From NCBI RefSeq assembly GCF_001487165.1, contig NZ_LN913006.1:1425293-1489292 (forward strand): a stretch of DNA of 64,000 nucleotides, given 5' to 3'. This stretch comes from Blautia massiliensis (ex Durand et al. 2017) (GTDB lineage: Bacteria; Bacillota; Clostridia; Lachnospirales; Lachnospiraceae). Position 1 is the stretch's first letter. Each line of letters opens with the position of its first letter. The notes under the pieces are model-generated. The model did no database searches and had not been told where the DNA came from. It saw only the letters and a list, made by a program, of their open reading frames with translations. Positions 1 through 8,568 of this stretch are shown one piece after another. The translations under genes and the position numbers were made by a program.

Positions 1-473
1 ACAACGATCAGGAAGAATGCGGATACAAGCTTGGTTCCCGGTTTTGTCTTCAGGATCTGAAGGCATGGACGAAGTGTATCTGCTGTAGAATGGCATGCAC
101 CGGATACCATACCGTCTGCATCCCCCATCTTAACCATCATTACGCCATAGTATGGGTACTGAGTATGAAGGATCTCTTTCGCTTTCTCAGGTGTCATTCC
201 CTTCTTTGCTCTCAGCTCTACAAATTTATCAATATATGCCTGAGTTCTGTCAGATTTCTCCGGATCTACGATCTGTGCACCGGAAATATCAAAGCCGCCC
301 TCTGCAGCTTTCTTGTTGATCTCTTCCTCATTACCGATGAGGATGATCTTTGCAACTCCCTCTTTCAGAATCTTGTCAGTTGCCTCAAGAGTTCTCATAT
401 CCTCTGTCTCTGGCAGTACAATTGTTTTTACGCTTTCTTTTGCTCTTTTTTTAAGCAGTTCAACAAATCCCAT
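1..473 (-). CDS. pta: Phosphate acetyltransferase, N-terminal part (cut by window edge)
   Basis: Converts acetyl-CoA and phosphate to acetyl phosphate, the step before acetate kinase; in an acetogen it is the main ATP-yielding outlet of acetyl-CoA. About 157 residues are visible, opening MGFVELLKKRAKESVKTIVL, followed by an early PETEDMRTLEA segment and later GVMMVKMGDADGMVSG and HSTADTLRPCLQI, all typical of the phosphate acetyl/butyryl transferase family. The ATG lies at 471-473 with GAAAGGAG upstream. The rest of the gene lies left of base 1. A sigma-A-type promoter lies at 540-568. A phosphate butyryltransferase is a less likely alternative, because the opening matches Pta better. Confidence 0.9.
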   Translation of the reverse strand, partial: MGFVELLKKRAKESVKTIVLPETEDMRTLEATDKILKEGVAKIILIGNEEEINKKAAEGGFDISGAQIVDPEKSDRTQAYIDKFVELRAKKGMTPEKAKEILHTQYPYYGVMMVKMGDADGMVSGACHSTADTLRPCLQILKTKPGTKLVSAFFLIV

Positions 474-539
474 GATTAAATGGCTCCTTTCTTGATGTAA
501 CAAAAACGCTAGTGTCTGTTCGGGCACTACACTATGTTT

Positions 540-568
540 ATTATACCCCCTTACCCTTTTCTTTTCAA
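540..568 (-). promoter_or_regulatory. Sigma-A promoter for pta
   Basis: On the minus strand TTGAAA (563-568) and TATAAT (540-545) are separated by 17 bases, about 65 bases before the pta start codon. Confidence 0.75.
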
Positions 569-802
569 GCGTTTCATTGTCAGAAAATGGCTATACTGCG
601 TATTTTTTGAAGTGCAATTGTTACTGTTTACCGACAATGTTCTGCGATGTGTTTTTTGTGGATAAAGATCACAGATGGCCCGAGGATTTCGGCGCATGAT
701 CATAAATTTGCGTGATTTCTGTATCTCCCAAAGGGTGTTGCCGGGCCCAGAGCGGACAGCAGCATTCGGTTTTATGGCAGCAAAACAGATTTCGAATGCC
801 GC
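569..802. other. Intergenic stretch between pta and tmcAL, no gene seen
   Basis: Between the two divergent promoters no reading frame has a ribosome site or recognisable protein. A long-loop inverted repeat, GCATTCG near 752 and CGAATGC near 796, is the only structure noted. Confidence 0.5.
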
Positions 803-831
803 TTAACTTTTTACATTGCTTATGTTAAAAT
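803..831 (+). promoter_or_regulatory. Probable promoter for tmcAL
   Basis: TTAACT (803-808) and TAAAAT (826-831) with a 17-base spacer lie 41 bases upstream of the tmcAL ATG. The -35 box is weak. Confidence 0.55.
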
Positions 832-872
832 AGCACCATTATAATTTTCAGAAATGGCAGGTACTTTTTTAT

Positions 873-2147
873 ATGAAAGTTGTTGGAATCATTGCAGAAT
901 ATAACCCATTTCACAAAGGTCACGAATACCAGATCCGCTATGCCCGGGAGATCCTTGGTGCTGATTATATTGTGATCGCCATGAGCGGGGATTTTGTCCA
1001 AAGAGGGGCTCCTGCCCTTATGGAAAAACATCTCCGGGCTGAGATGGCTCTTCTCGGAGGCGCCGATCTGATCCTGGAAATGCCGGTACAGACAGCAACG
1101 GCCAGTGCGGAAGGATTTGCCGCAGGTGGCGTAAGCCTTCTTGACGGGCTTGGTGTTGTAGATGAGCTATGTTTCGGAAGTGAATGCGGAGATACAGAGA
1201 CTCTTATGAATATTGCACAGATTCTTGTAAAGGAACCGTTTGAATACCGCAAACTCCTTCAGCAGAATCTTCGTACCGGAATGAGTTTTCCTGCTGCAAG
1301 AAGCAGTGCTTTGATCCGTTACATGCGAGAAAAAGCCACTTCCGTGCATAACACATTCGGCGTTTCATCAGAACATATTGAACTCATTCTTTCTTCTCCC
1401 AATAACATCCTGGGAATCGAATACTGCAAAGCGCTTCTCCGTCTTAACAGCCGTATCCTTCCTTACGCACTTTTAAGAAAGGGAAGTGGTTATCATGATA
1501 CGGATTTTTCTCTTCTTTCCGACGAAGAATTTCCCTCTGCTTCCGGCATCCGGAGCCTTATGAAAAAATCCGAAGGAACTGTGCAGTCTGCTGATCTTTC
1601 CCGGTTGATCCCTTCTGCTTCCCTTCCCGGATTCCTGGATTCTCTCAAAAAAGGAGCATGGCTTTCTGACTCAGCACTGGATCTTCCTCTGCATTACAAA
1701 CTGCTTCTGGAATCCGAAGAAACTTTAAAAATGTATCCGGAGCTTTCGGATGCACTGATCCGGCGTATCCTGAAATCCCGAAATCGATATGAAGGTTTTT
1801 CCCAGTTTGCGGATCTTTTGAAAACACGGGATATTACCCGTTCTGCTATCTGCCGCAGCCTTGTCCGGATCTTTCTTGACCAAAAAACAAAAGCACCCGG
1901 ACACATTCCCTATGCCCGGGTACTTGGCTTTCAAAAAAGCAGCGCTCCGCTTCTCAGCCAGATCAAGAAAAACTCCTCGATCCCGCTGATCACCAAAGCC
2001 GCCGATGCATCTGCGATCCTCGATGAAACTGCGCTTCGACTTTTTAATGAAACCTGTGCGGCTTCCAATCTTTACGAAATGCTTCTCTGCCACAAAACAG
2101 GTCAGCCTTTCATCCACGAGATGAAAAAGCCGCTGCGGATCATTTAA
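873..2147 (+). CDS. tmcAL: tRNA(Met) cytidine acetate ligase TmcAL (YlbM family)
   Basis: A 424-residue protein of the HIGH-type nucleotidyltransferase family that forms N4-acetylcytidine at the wobble position of elongator tRNA-Met from acetate and ATP (known for B. subtilis TmcAL). The N-terminus VVGIIAEYNPFHKGHEYQI carries the HxGH motif, followed by MSGDFVQRG and ADLILEMP, all hallmarks of this family; the length is as expected. The start is chosen for its fit to the family N-terminus; the ribosome site (GGCAGG) is modest and 13 bases away. It is divergent from pta, a common pairing in Clostridia, and the use of acetate as substrate makes the linkage reasonable. The coding end overlaps a shared terminator hairpin. 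Confidence 0.9.
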   Translation: MKVVGIIAEYNPFHKGHEYQIRYAREILGADYIVIAMSGDFVQRGAPALMEKHLRAEMALLGGADLILEMPVQTATASAEGFAAGGVSLLDGLGVVDELCFGSECGDTETLMNIAQILVKEPFEYRKLLQQNLRTGMSFPAARSSALIRYMREKATSVHNTFGVSSEHIELILSSPNNILGIEYCKALLRLNSRILPYALLRKGSGYHDTDFSLLSDEEFPSASGIRSLMKKSEGTVQSADLSRLIPSASLPGFLDSLKKGAWLSDSALDLPLHYKLLLESEETLKMYPELSDALIRRILKSRNRYEGFSQFADLLKTRDITRSAICRSLVRIFLDQKTKAPGHIPYARVLGFQKSSAPLLSQIKKNSSIPLITKAADASAILDETALRLFNETCAASNLYEMLLCHKTGQPFIHEMKKPLRII

Positions 2148-2166
2148 GATCCACAGCGGCTTAAAC
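2123..2166. terminator. Bidirectional terminator shared by tmcAL and the aminotransferase
   Basis: AAGCCGCTG(C)GGATC at 2127-2141 pairs with GATCC(A)CAGCGGCTT at 2148-2162. On the minus strand the stem is followed by TTTTTC. The left arm lies inside the last codons of tmcAL. Confidence 0.8.
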
Positions 2167-2222
2167 GCTGATAAGTAATCTTTTCATGGCTTGAGATCGG
2201 ATTTTGAACAACTTTCAGTTAT

Positions 2223-3383
2223 TCAGTTTAATCCGCTTTTTCGGATCGCTTCCACTGCTTCCCGGATCTTCTCCGGCGGAAGTACCAGGGCGAAACGTAC
2301 GTAGCCCTCTCCGTGGGGACCAAAGCTTGCTCCCGGAGTCACGATGACGCCGGCCTTTTCCATCAGTTCCATGCAGAATGCCATGCTGTCGGTGCGGCCA
2401 CCCGGGATCTTCGCCCAGACAAACATGGTGCCTTTTCCATTTGGAAGTTCCCATCCGATATCACGAAGTCCCTGGCAGAGAGCATCTCTTCTCTCCTGGT
2501 ACTTCTGACACTGTTCTTTTACGCTGTCCAGCGGTCCCTGAAGTGCTGCAATAGCTGCTTTCTGAAGCGGCAGGAACATGCCGAAGTCGATCTGGCTTCT
2601 CAATTTGCGAAGCGCTGCGATCACATCCGGCCGGCCTACCAGAAAGCTAAGTCTTGCGCCTGTAACATTGAAGGATTTGGAAAGACTGAAAAATTCCACG
2701 CCAATATCTTTCGCTCCCGGAGTGGTCAAAAAACTTCCTCCAAATGCCCCGTCAAAAATAATATCGCTGTACGCATTATCATGAATGATCAGAATATCAT
2801 ATTTTTTCGCAAATTCCACGATTTCTTCGTAAAGTCCCGGAGTGGCAATGCTTCCTACCGGGTTGGACGGCAGGGATACTACCATATATTTAGCCTTATT
2901 CGCTATTTCTTCCGGAATTCCCTTTACATAGGGAAGAAAATCATGCTCTGCAACCAGCGGATAATAGTAAGGAACTGCTCCTGCCATCAGACTTCCTGCT
3001 GCAAATACGGGATAGCACGGATCCGGAAGAAGTACTGTATCTCCCTCATCACAAAGCGCCATGCCAAGATGCCCCATTCCTTCCTGGCTTCCATAAACAG
3101 TCATTACCATGTCCGGTGTCAGTTCCACATCAAAACGTTTCTTATAATAAGTACAGACTGCGTCCAGAAGCTCCGGCAGATCGCGGAGACTGTATTTCCA
3201 GTTGTTATCATCCATAGCTGCTTCCGCTACAGCTTTCTTGATATATTCCGGAGTCTTGAAATCCGGAGTTCCCACACTCATGTTATAGATCTTCATGCCC
3301 TGTGCTTCCAGCTCCATACGTCGGTTGTTCAGAGCAGCAAAAATTTCATCTCCAAATCGGTCCAATCTTTTTGAAAACTGCAT
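2223..3383 (-). CDS. Class I/II aminotransferase, LL-diaminopimelate aminotransferase-like
   Basis: A 386-residue PLP-dependent fold-type I aminotransferase. The sequence shows the N-terminal MSVGTPDFKTPEYIKKAV (substrate loop), YGSQEGMGHLGMAL (cofactor phosphate region), SLPSNPVGS, HDNAYSDIIF (Asp that binds pyridine N) and SLSKSFNVTGARLSF with the Schiff-base lysine. The overall pattern is that of DapL-type enzymes, which convert tetrahydrodipicolinate to LL-diaminopimelate for lysine and peptidoglycan; lysA lies 15 kb away, not adjacent. An alanine or broad-specificity aminotransferase cannot be excluded, so no symbol is given. It is a single gene with its own promoter (3477-3505), convergent with tmcAL. 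A 30-base motif that recurs at 8257 lies in its leader. Confidence 0.75.
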   Translation of the reverse strand: MQFSKRLDRFGDEIFAALNNRRMELEAQGMKIYNMSVGTPDFKTPEYIKKAVAEAAMDDNNWKYSLRDLPELLDAVCTYYKKRFDVELTPDMVMTVYGSQEGMGHLGMALCDEGDTVLLPDPCYPVFAAGSLMAGAVPYYYPLVAEHDFLPYVKGIPEEIANKAKYMVVSLPSNPVGSIATPGLYEEIVEFAKKYDILIIHDNAYSDIIFDGAFGGSFLTTPGAKDIGVEFFSLSKSFNVTGARLSFLVGRPDVIAALRKLRSQIDFGMFLPLQKAAIAALQGPLDSVKEQCQKYQERRDALCQGLRDIGWELPNGKGTMFVWAKIPGGRTDSMAFCMELMEKAGVIVTPGASFGPHGEGYVRFALVLPPEKIREAVEAIRKSGLN

Positions 3384-3420
3384 ATCATTCGTCCCTCTTC
3401 CATAATAAAATCAAACGGAT

Positions 3421-3450
3421 ATTCGCAATCCGCTTCGCTACTTGCTCATA
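3421..3450 (-). repeat. Short leader motif, copy 1 (GCAATCCGC...TTCGCT...CTTG)
   Basis: The 30 bases match 8257-8287 except for four substitutions and one inserted base. On the coding strand both copies lie in the 5' flank of a minus-strand gene (aminotransferase here, UPF0210 gene at the other site). Confidence 0.55.
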
Positions 3451-3476
3451 AATGAAATCACAAAGTGATTTCATTT

Positions 3477-3505
3477 ATTTTACCACGGTAACGTGACATA
3501 CTCAA
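3477..3505 (-). promoter_or_regulatory. Promoter of the DapL-like aminotransferase
   Basis: TTGAGT (3500-3505) and TAAAAT (3477-3482), 17-base spacer, minus strand. Just downstream is a perfect 12-base-pair hairpin at 3450-3476 (AAATGAAATCAC with a 3-base loop), which the predicted transcript start would fall inside. Confidence 0.6.
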
Positions 3506-3514
3506 GAATTTTCA

Positions 3515-3588
3515 TAAAAAAAGAACCATCACCTGTGTAAAGCGGCTATTCATTTTCCACTTTACACATGATCGGTAACGGTTCTTCA
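3515..3588 (-). terminator. Terminator of the trpXYZ operon
   Basis: Minus strand: long imperfect stem from GAAGAACC through TGTGTAAAG, returning CTTTACACA to GGTTCTT, followed by seven T residues. It ends 14 bases after the trpZ stop. Confidence 0.8.
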
Positions 3589-3601
3589 TTATTTATTCCG
3601 T

Positions 3602-4390
3602 TTATTCAGACAAAAGAATACGGTCATTATCCAAAGCCTTGCCCACTCCCGTTTTAAATTTCTCAAGAAGGCCATCCACGGTCATATCCTTCTTCTCTTC
3701 CCCTCCGATATCCAGCACGATATTGCCGGAGTCCATCATCAGGATACGGTTACCAAGATCAATTGCTGACTGCATATTGTGTGTGATCATCAGACAGGTC
3801 AGCTGATTTTCTTCCACGATCCGTCTGGTGAGATTAAGGACTTTCTCAGCAGTTCCCGGATCAAGGGCTGCAGTATGCTCGTCCAGAAGAAGTAATTTCG
3901 GCGGATTCATGGTTGCCATCAAAAGCGTCAGCGCCTGTCTCTGTCCACCAGAAAGAAGACCTACCGGATGGCTCATCCGCTCTTCCAGCCCAATGTCCAG
4001 CTTCTTTAATTCCTCACGAAAACGCTCTTTTTCCTGCCGGGTCGTGCGGGAAAGCCACCCACCCTTGCCGGCTGCAAGTGCAAGATTCTCTTCGATCGTC
4101 ATTCCCGGTGCAGTACCACGCATCGGATCCTGATAAAGACGTCCGATCTCTTTTGCGCGTGCATGCTGCGGCATAAATGTGATATCCCTGCCATCCAGCT
4201 CGATTGAACCGGCATCTGTAAGAAAATCACCGCAGATCGCATTAAAAAGTGTTGATTTTCCTGCACCATTAGAACCGATGATCGTAGCAAAGTCGCCTTT
4301 TTTCAGTTCCAGGGAAAGATCTGTGATCGCCTTTTTTTCGTTTACGGTTCCCGGATTAAATGTTTTTGAAATATGGCTGATTTTTAACAT
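3602..4390 (-). CDS. trpZ: ABC transporter ATP-binding protein, tryptophan uptake (TrpZ)
   Basis: A 262-residue ATPase that powers import through the neighbouring permease. Walker A GSNGAGKST is at residues 39-47, signature LSGGQRQALTL near 140 and Walker B LLLLDEHTAALDP near 165, with the switch histidine in MITHNMQSA. It belongs to the group of ATPases that pair with PF04392 binding proteins. Its ATG is only 3 bases beyond the stop of trpY, and the operon ends in the terminator at 3515-3588. The substrate, tryptophan, is inferred from the UGG-specifier T-box at the head of the operon and from the known T-box-controlled trpXYZ systems of Firmicutes. Confidence 0.85.
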   Translation of the reverse strand: MLKISHISKTFNPGTVNEKKAITDLSLELKKGDFATIIGSNGAGKSTLFNAICGDFLTDAGSIELDGRDITFMPQHARAKEIGRLYQDPMRGTAPGMTIEENLALAAGKGGWLSRTTRQEKERFREELKKLDIGLEERMSHPVGLLSGGQRQALTLLMATMNPPKLLLLDEHTAALDPGTAEKVLNLTRRIVEENQLTCLMITHNMQSAIDLGNRILMMDSGNIVLDIGGEEKKDMTVDGLLEKFKTGVGKALDNDRILLSE

Positions 4391-4393
4391 AGA

Positions 4394-5335
4394 TCATCTT
4401 CCCCCTTTTGCATGAGTCATTCTTCTTCGGATCTGCGGCCACTGTTTCTTAAGATATGGACCGGAAATTGCAAGAACAACGATCACAGAAGATACCAGTT
4501 TCAGCATAAATGCCGGCATGTTGAAACGAAGTGCAATGGTATATACAAGACGGAAAATAAAGGAACCAAGCACCATTCCTGCTGCTCTTACAAAAATTCC
4601 ACCACGACCAAGGAGTGTGCCTCCGATCAGCAGAGAGGCCAGTGCGATGGTGACCATACCCTGACCGATGTTGATATCTACGGATTTCTGTGACTGAGAC
4701 AGAAGACATCCGGAAAGTGCGGTAAATGCATTTGCCACGCAAAGGCCGATCACCGTTGTAAAGACCGGATTGATGGAGGAAGATTTTACCATATCAGAAT
4801 TATTTCCGGTTGCCCGGATCGCAAGGCCAAGTCTTGTTTTCAGAAAGAACACCAGAAATACGATCACGAGGATCACTGCGATGGCTGCAATGAGGATATC
4901 TTCCCTGCCTTTTAACGGTGTACCTGCAAGCGCATCCTTCATCATGGTAAATACTGTGGTCGTCCGATTCATATTGATCAGGGATGAGCCTCCCATAACT
5001 GCGATATTTACGGAATATAACGCCGTATTTACAATGATACCTGCAAGCAGGCTGTCTACTCCCAGCTTCGTCTGCAGGATAGCCGTTACAAATCCTGATG
5101 TAACACCTGCTGCCATGGCTGCCGCAATGGACAGAAACGGATGTCCGCTTACAGCAACTACGGCTCCTACAGCGGCCCCGAAGGTAAAGCAGCCATCTGT
5201 AGAAAGGTCGCAGACATTCAGCATGGAATAACTAAGGAACAAAGCAAGAACTGTCAGAGAACAGATCAGTCCAAGCTTCAGGGCAGTCTCCCCGAGGGAG
5301 AGCATAGTTGCAATCGTCACAGTGATTTCCTCCAA
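4394..5335 (-). CDS. trpY: ABC transporter permease, tryptophan uptake (TrpY)
   Basis: A 313-residue integral membrane protein with about eight hydrophobic segments, of the branched-chain/simple-sugar permease type (BPD_transp_2 family). Recognisable parts are LNVCDLSTDGCFTFGAAVGA near the N-terminus and TRLGLAIRATGNNSDMVKSS, the cytoplasmic coupling segment that contacts the ATPase. It sits between the binding protein (42 bases upstream) and the ATPase (3 bases downstream) in one transcript. The role in tryptophan import rests on the T-box of the operon. Confidence 0.85.
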   Translation of the reverse strand: MEEITVTIATMLSLGETALKLGLICSLTVLALFLSYSMLNVCDLSTDGCFTFGAAVGAVVAVSGHPFLSIAAAMAAGVTSGFVTAILQTKLGVDSLLAGIIVNTALYSVNIAVMGGSSLINMNRTTTVFTMMKDALAGTPLKGREDILIAAIAVILVIVFLVFFLKTRLGLAIRATGNNSDMVKSSSINPVFTTVIGLCVANAFTALSGCLLSQSQKSVDINIGQGMVTIALASLLIGGTLLGRGGIFVRAAGMVLGSFIFRLVYTIALRFNMPAFMLKLVSSVIVVLAISGPYLKKQWPQIRRRMTHAKGGR

Positions 5336-5377
5336 TTGGATTTATTTCATAACTGCTCACAAAAGTGAGCGGTTAAT

Positions 5378-6406
5378 TTATTTTGATTCTACTTCATCAA
5401 AGCTTTCTGCAGTTGTGATCTCATTTACCTGTGTGCAGAGAGGCTCAAATGCCTTCTTTACGGTATCGAAATCAAGTCCAAGTGCCTTGCAGGTTTCTGT
5501 ATTAACTGTTGCAGTACCATTGTCAAAGGTTTCAACAGCTGTCTTAGACGGATCCGCATTATCTATCAGGATGTCAGCGATCATATCGGCTGTTTTCTGT
5601 CCCAGATTTGCATAATCAACACCATATCCTACAAAGGCACCATTTAATGCAAAGGAGTCGGCACCTGTGTAGTGCGGGATTCCTGCGTCGATGAATTTTT
5701 CATAAATAGAAAGCTCTGCTGTCATGATGGTGTTGTCCGTAGGTGTAAATACGGCATCCACACCGTCAGCGATCAGTGCATCTGCTGCGAGCTGGACTTC
5801 ATCGGTAGTGGTTCCGGTACGCTCTACATATTCGATTCCCTCTTTATCCAGATAATCTTTTGCTTCCTGGATCGCTGTTGTGGAGGAATCCTGTCCGACA
5901 TCATAGAGAAGACCGATCTTCTTTACATCCGGATTCTGTGCCTGGATCAGCTTCATGATAGAAGAAGTATCCAGGTAATCGCTGGTTCCTGTGATATTTG
6001 CACCAGGAGCATCCAGAGAATCTACAAGACCGGAGCCAACCGGATCAGATACTGCGGAGAAAACAACCGGTGTATCGCTTCCCTCTGTAGCGGACTGCAT
6101 ACGCATTGCCACCGGTGTAGCCACACCAACCATCAGGTCAACCTTATCCGCCTGAAAATCTGAAATGATCTGTTCCATAACACTGGCATCTGCATTACAG
6201 TTATCATAAGACACATCAAATGTGACACCCTTTTCTTTGCCAAGCTCCTCCAGACGGGACTGGACATTGTCTACGATCTGGTTCAGGGAAGCATCATCTA
6301 CATAATTGCAGATGCCCACTTTAAAATCCTCCGCCATAACCGGGCTTGTCATCATCATAGTTGTTGCTGCTACTGCTGCTGCGATCACTAACATTCTTTT
6401 TTTCAT
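5378..6406 (-). CDS. trpX: ABC transporter substrate-binding protein, tryptophan uptake (TrpX)
   Basis: A 342-residue secreted binding protein of the PF04392 (DUF534) family. Residues 1-25 form a signal peptide (KKR, hydrophobic core, then SPVMAED), without a lipobox cysteine, so membrane anchoring by lipid is not apparent; this is unusual for a Gram-positive binding protein. The mature part shows the two-lobed periplasmic-type fold (VGICNYVDDASLNQIVDNV, MVGVATPVAMRMQSAT, VVFSAVSDPVGSGLV, KKIGLLYDVGQDSS, DAVFTPTDNTI). It is the first gene of the operon, 105 bases after the leader terminator of a T-box that reads a Trp codon. Confidence 0.88.
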   Translation of the reverse strand: MKKRMLVIAAAVAATTMMMTSPVMAEDFKVGICNYVDDASLNQIVDNVQSRLEELGKEKGVTFDVSYDNCNADASVMEQIISDFQADKVDLMVGVATPVAMRMQSATEGSDTPVVFSAVSDPVGSGLVDSLDAPGANITGTSDYLDTSSIMKLIQAQNPDVKKIGLLYDVGQDSSTTAIQEAKDYLDKEGIEYVERTGTTTDEVQLAADALIADGVDAVFTPTDNTIMTAELSIYEKFIDAGIPHYTGADSFALNGAFVGYGVDYANLGQKTADMIADILIDNADPSKTAVETFDNGTATVNTETCKALGLDFDTVKKAFEPLCTQVNEITTAESFDEVESK

Positions 6407-6511
6407 GGTTTTGTTCTCCCTTCTTATTTCCGCTTATGATTACCTTTTGTACACCTTGCGGTCTGCTTTTCCGGAACAACTTTCATGCGACAGAATCGCT
6501 TTTCCTGTAAC

Positions 6512-6798
6512 ACAAAAACCGTCCCAAGCTTATATCATGCTTGAGACGGTAATAAAAGTTCTTTATTATCGCGGTACCACTCAAATTGACGAATCGTCCA
6601 CTTTCCGGTGTACTAACATACACTCCTCATTGGTAACGGGTTCGGTTCCCGTCGGCGCCTACTGTACAGACAAATAGTTCGGGCCGCCCTCGAAAGTCCA
6701 TTCAACATCTGGTCCCCTGCGGATTTCCACCATCACCGCTCTCTGTGAAGCTTCCTGAAATGTTTACTTCTCTTTCTCACTGGTTTGTTTTTTAAGTT
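6512..6798 (-). promoter_or_regulatory. Tryptophan-specific T-box riboswitch
   Basis: The minus-strand leader contains the invariant T-box TGGTACCGCG (complement of 6570-6579), the AGAGAGCGGTGATGGTGG start of stem I, and a specifier in GAATGGACTTTC. The specifier codon is UGG (complement of 6698-6700) followed by the usual A. A terminator follows at 6512-6550: ACCGTC(T/C)CAAGC stem and TTTTTGTG tail. Uncharged tRNA-Trp should pair with UGG and the T-box, melt the terminator and switch on trpXYZ. Confidence 0.93.
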
Positions 6799-6804
6799 GT
6801 GTTT

Positions 6805-6833
6805 ACTTTAGCACATCAACGTGAGTCTGTCAA
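6805..6833 (-). promoter_or_regulatory. Promoter of the trpXYZ operon
   Basis: TTGACA (6828-6833) and TAAAGT (6805-6810) with 17 bases between, minus strand, directly ahead of the T-box. The -35 box is only 14 bases past the stop of the upstream UPF0210 gene. Confidence 0.85.
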
Positions 6834-6847
6834 GCCCAAAAATAAAA

Positions 6848-8212
6848 TTAATTCTTAAAGCTGTGGATCGGTGCCGGGATCCTTCCACCTCTCTGTACAA
6901 ATGCATCACAGGAGAAGGAATTTACAGGCATGATCGGAGCATAGCCAAGAAGACCTCCGAACTCAACCGTTTCGCCCACACCCTTACCGATAACCGGGAT
7001 GAGACGTACTGCAGTTGTCTTCTGATTTACCATACCGATGGCAGACTCATCTGCAATGATACCTGCCAGTGTAGTCGCCTTGGTATCTCCCGGAACTGCG
7101 ATCATGTCCAGACCAACAGAGCATACACAGGTCATGGCTTCCAGCTTCTCCAGAGTAAGCGCTCCCTCGTTTACCGCATCGATCATTCCCTGATCCTCGC
7201 TGACAGGAATAAAAGCACCACTTAATCCGCCCACAGCAGCTGCTGCCATAACGCCGCCTTTCTTCACCTGGTCGTTGAGAAGTGCAAGCGCTGCAGTTGT
7301 TCCAGGTGCACCGGCTCTCTCAAGGCCGATCTCTTCCAGGATCTCAGCTACGGAATCACCGATAGCCGGTGTCGGTGCAAGAGAAAGATCCACAATACCA
7401 AACGGCACGTCAAGACGCTTGGATGCCTCACGTGCAACCAGCTGTCCAACTCGTGTAACCTTGAATGCGGTACGTTTGATCATCTCGCAAAGAGTTCCGA
7501 AGTCCTCGCCACGAACCTGCTCCAGAGCTTTCTTTACAACGCCAGGGCCACTGACACCTACGTTGATGATGCAGTCCGCCTCTGTGACACCGTGGAACGC
7601 GCCTGCCATAAACGGGTTATCATCCGGTGCGTTACAGAATACTACCAGCTTGGCACATCCAAGAGAATCCTGGTCCTTAGTAGCCTCTGCTGTTGCGAGG
7701 ATGATCTCGCCCATCAGCTTTACGGCATCCATGTTGATACCGGTCTTGGTGGAACCAACGTTTACAGAACTGCAGACGCGCTCTGTTTCTGCCATTGCCT
7801 GAGGAATGGAGCGGATAAGAAGTTCCTCTGCCGGAGTCATTCCTTTGCTTACCAGTGCAGAATATCCGCCGATAAAGTTAACGCCAACTTCCTTGGCACA
7901 TTTATCCAGCGTTCTTGCGATGGTCACAAAATCCTCCGGTTTCTTACATGCAGCCCCGCCAACCAGAGCAATGGGTGTTACGGAAATTCGTTTATTTACA
8001 ACCGGGATACCGTACTCGGTTGCGATCTCATCACCGGTAGCTACCAGATTTCTGGCCTTTGTGGTGATCTTTTCGTATATTTTCTGATTCAGTGCATCCA
8101 GGTCAGGATCGATACAGTCCAGAAGGCTGATCCCCATGGTGATGGTACGCACATCCAGATTCTCCTGCTCGATCATTTTATTTGTCTCGTTTACCTCAAA
8201 AATATTGATCAT
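6848..8212 (-). CDS. PFL-superfamily UPF0210 protein
   Basis: A 454-residue cytosolic protein of the UPF0210/DUF711 family, structurally related to glycyl-radical enzymes but of unknown reaction. Typical stretches are [18 protein letters not shown] at the N-terminus, [36 protein letters not shown] and [12 protein letters not shown]. It is nearly always found beside an ACT-domain gene, as here (stop of the ACT gene 70 bases upstream), so the ACT protein probably senses a ligand for it. Start ATG has AGGGAGAAAATAAA before it. No terminator is visible after the stop, so its transcript may run into the trp leader. Confidence 0.85.
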   Translation of the reverse strand: MINIFEVNETNKMIEQENLDVRTITMGISLLDCIDPDLDALNQKIYEKITTKARNLVATGDEIATEYGIPVVNKRISVTPIALVGGAACKKPEDFVTIARTLDKCAKEVGVNFIGGYSALVSKGMTPAEELLIRSIPQAMAETERVCSSVNVGSTKTGINMDAVKLMGEIILATAEATKDQDSLGCAKLVVFCNAPDDNPFMAGAFHGVTEADCIINVGVSGPGVVKKALEQVRGEDFGTLCEMIKRTAFKVTRVGQLVAREASKRLDVPFGIVDLSLAPTPAIGDSVAEILEEIGLERAGAPGTTAALALLNDQVKKGGVMAAAAVGGLSGAFIPVSEDQGMIDAVNEGALTLEKLEAMTCVCSVGLDMIAVPGDTKATTLAGIIADESAIGMVNQKTTAVRLIPVIGKGVGETVEFGGLLGYAPIMPVNSFSCDAFVQRGGRIPAPIHSFKN

Positions 8213-8256
8213 TTTATTTTCTCCCTGATGATTGATGTAAAGTAGATATCATATGC

Positions 8257-8287
8257 ATTGGCAATCCGCATTCGCTGCTTGATCATA
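8257..8287 (-). repeat. Short leader motif, copy 2
   Basis: Counterpart of 3421-3450. It begins in the last codon and stop of the ACT gene and ends about 45 bases before the UPF0210 start codon. Confidence 0.5.
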
Positions 8288-8555
8288 CTCGATGCATCAT
8301 GTTAAAAATATCTTCATGCTGGCAGTGGATCACAACACCGATCTCCTTGCCCAGATTCTCAAGCTCTTTTGCAAGTTCACCGCCATCCTTTTCACATTTT
8401 GCTGTGTCTGCGATCATCATCATGTTGAAGTAACCCTGAACGATGGTCTGAGAAATATCCAGAATATTAACCTGATTCTCTGCAAGATATGTACAAACCT
8501 TTGCAATAATTCCTACTGTGTCATTTCCTACTACTGTGATAATTGTCTTCTTCAT
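8283..8555 (-). CDS. ACT domain protein (UPF0237)
   Basis: A 90-residue single ACT domain: KKTIITVVGNDTVGIIAKVCTYLAENQVNILDISQTI is the first beta-alpha-beta unit with the small-ligand loop (GNDTVG), followed by a second unit ending GVVIHCQHEDIFNMMHRV. ACT domains bind amino acids or similar small molecules and often act in trans. The ATG follows GAAAGGAAAAAACG. It lies 13 bases after the MBL hydrolase and 70 before the UPF0210 gene, its usual partner; the ligand is unknown. Confidence 0.85.
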   Translation of the reverse strand: MKKTIITVVGNDTVGIIAKVCTYLAENQVNILDISQTIVQGYFNMMMIADTAKCEKDGGELAKELENLGKEIGVVIHCQHEDIFNMMHRV

Positions 8556-8568
8556 CGTTTTTTCCTTT

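Noticed and set aside
2313..3374. A 353-residue open frame antisense to the DapL-like aminotransferase
   Set aside because: No ribosome site and no protein-like composition; the opposite strand encodes a clear PLP enzyme.
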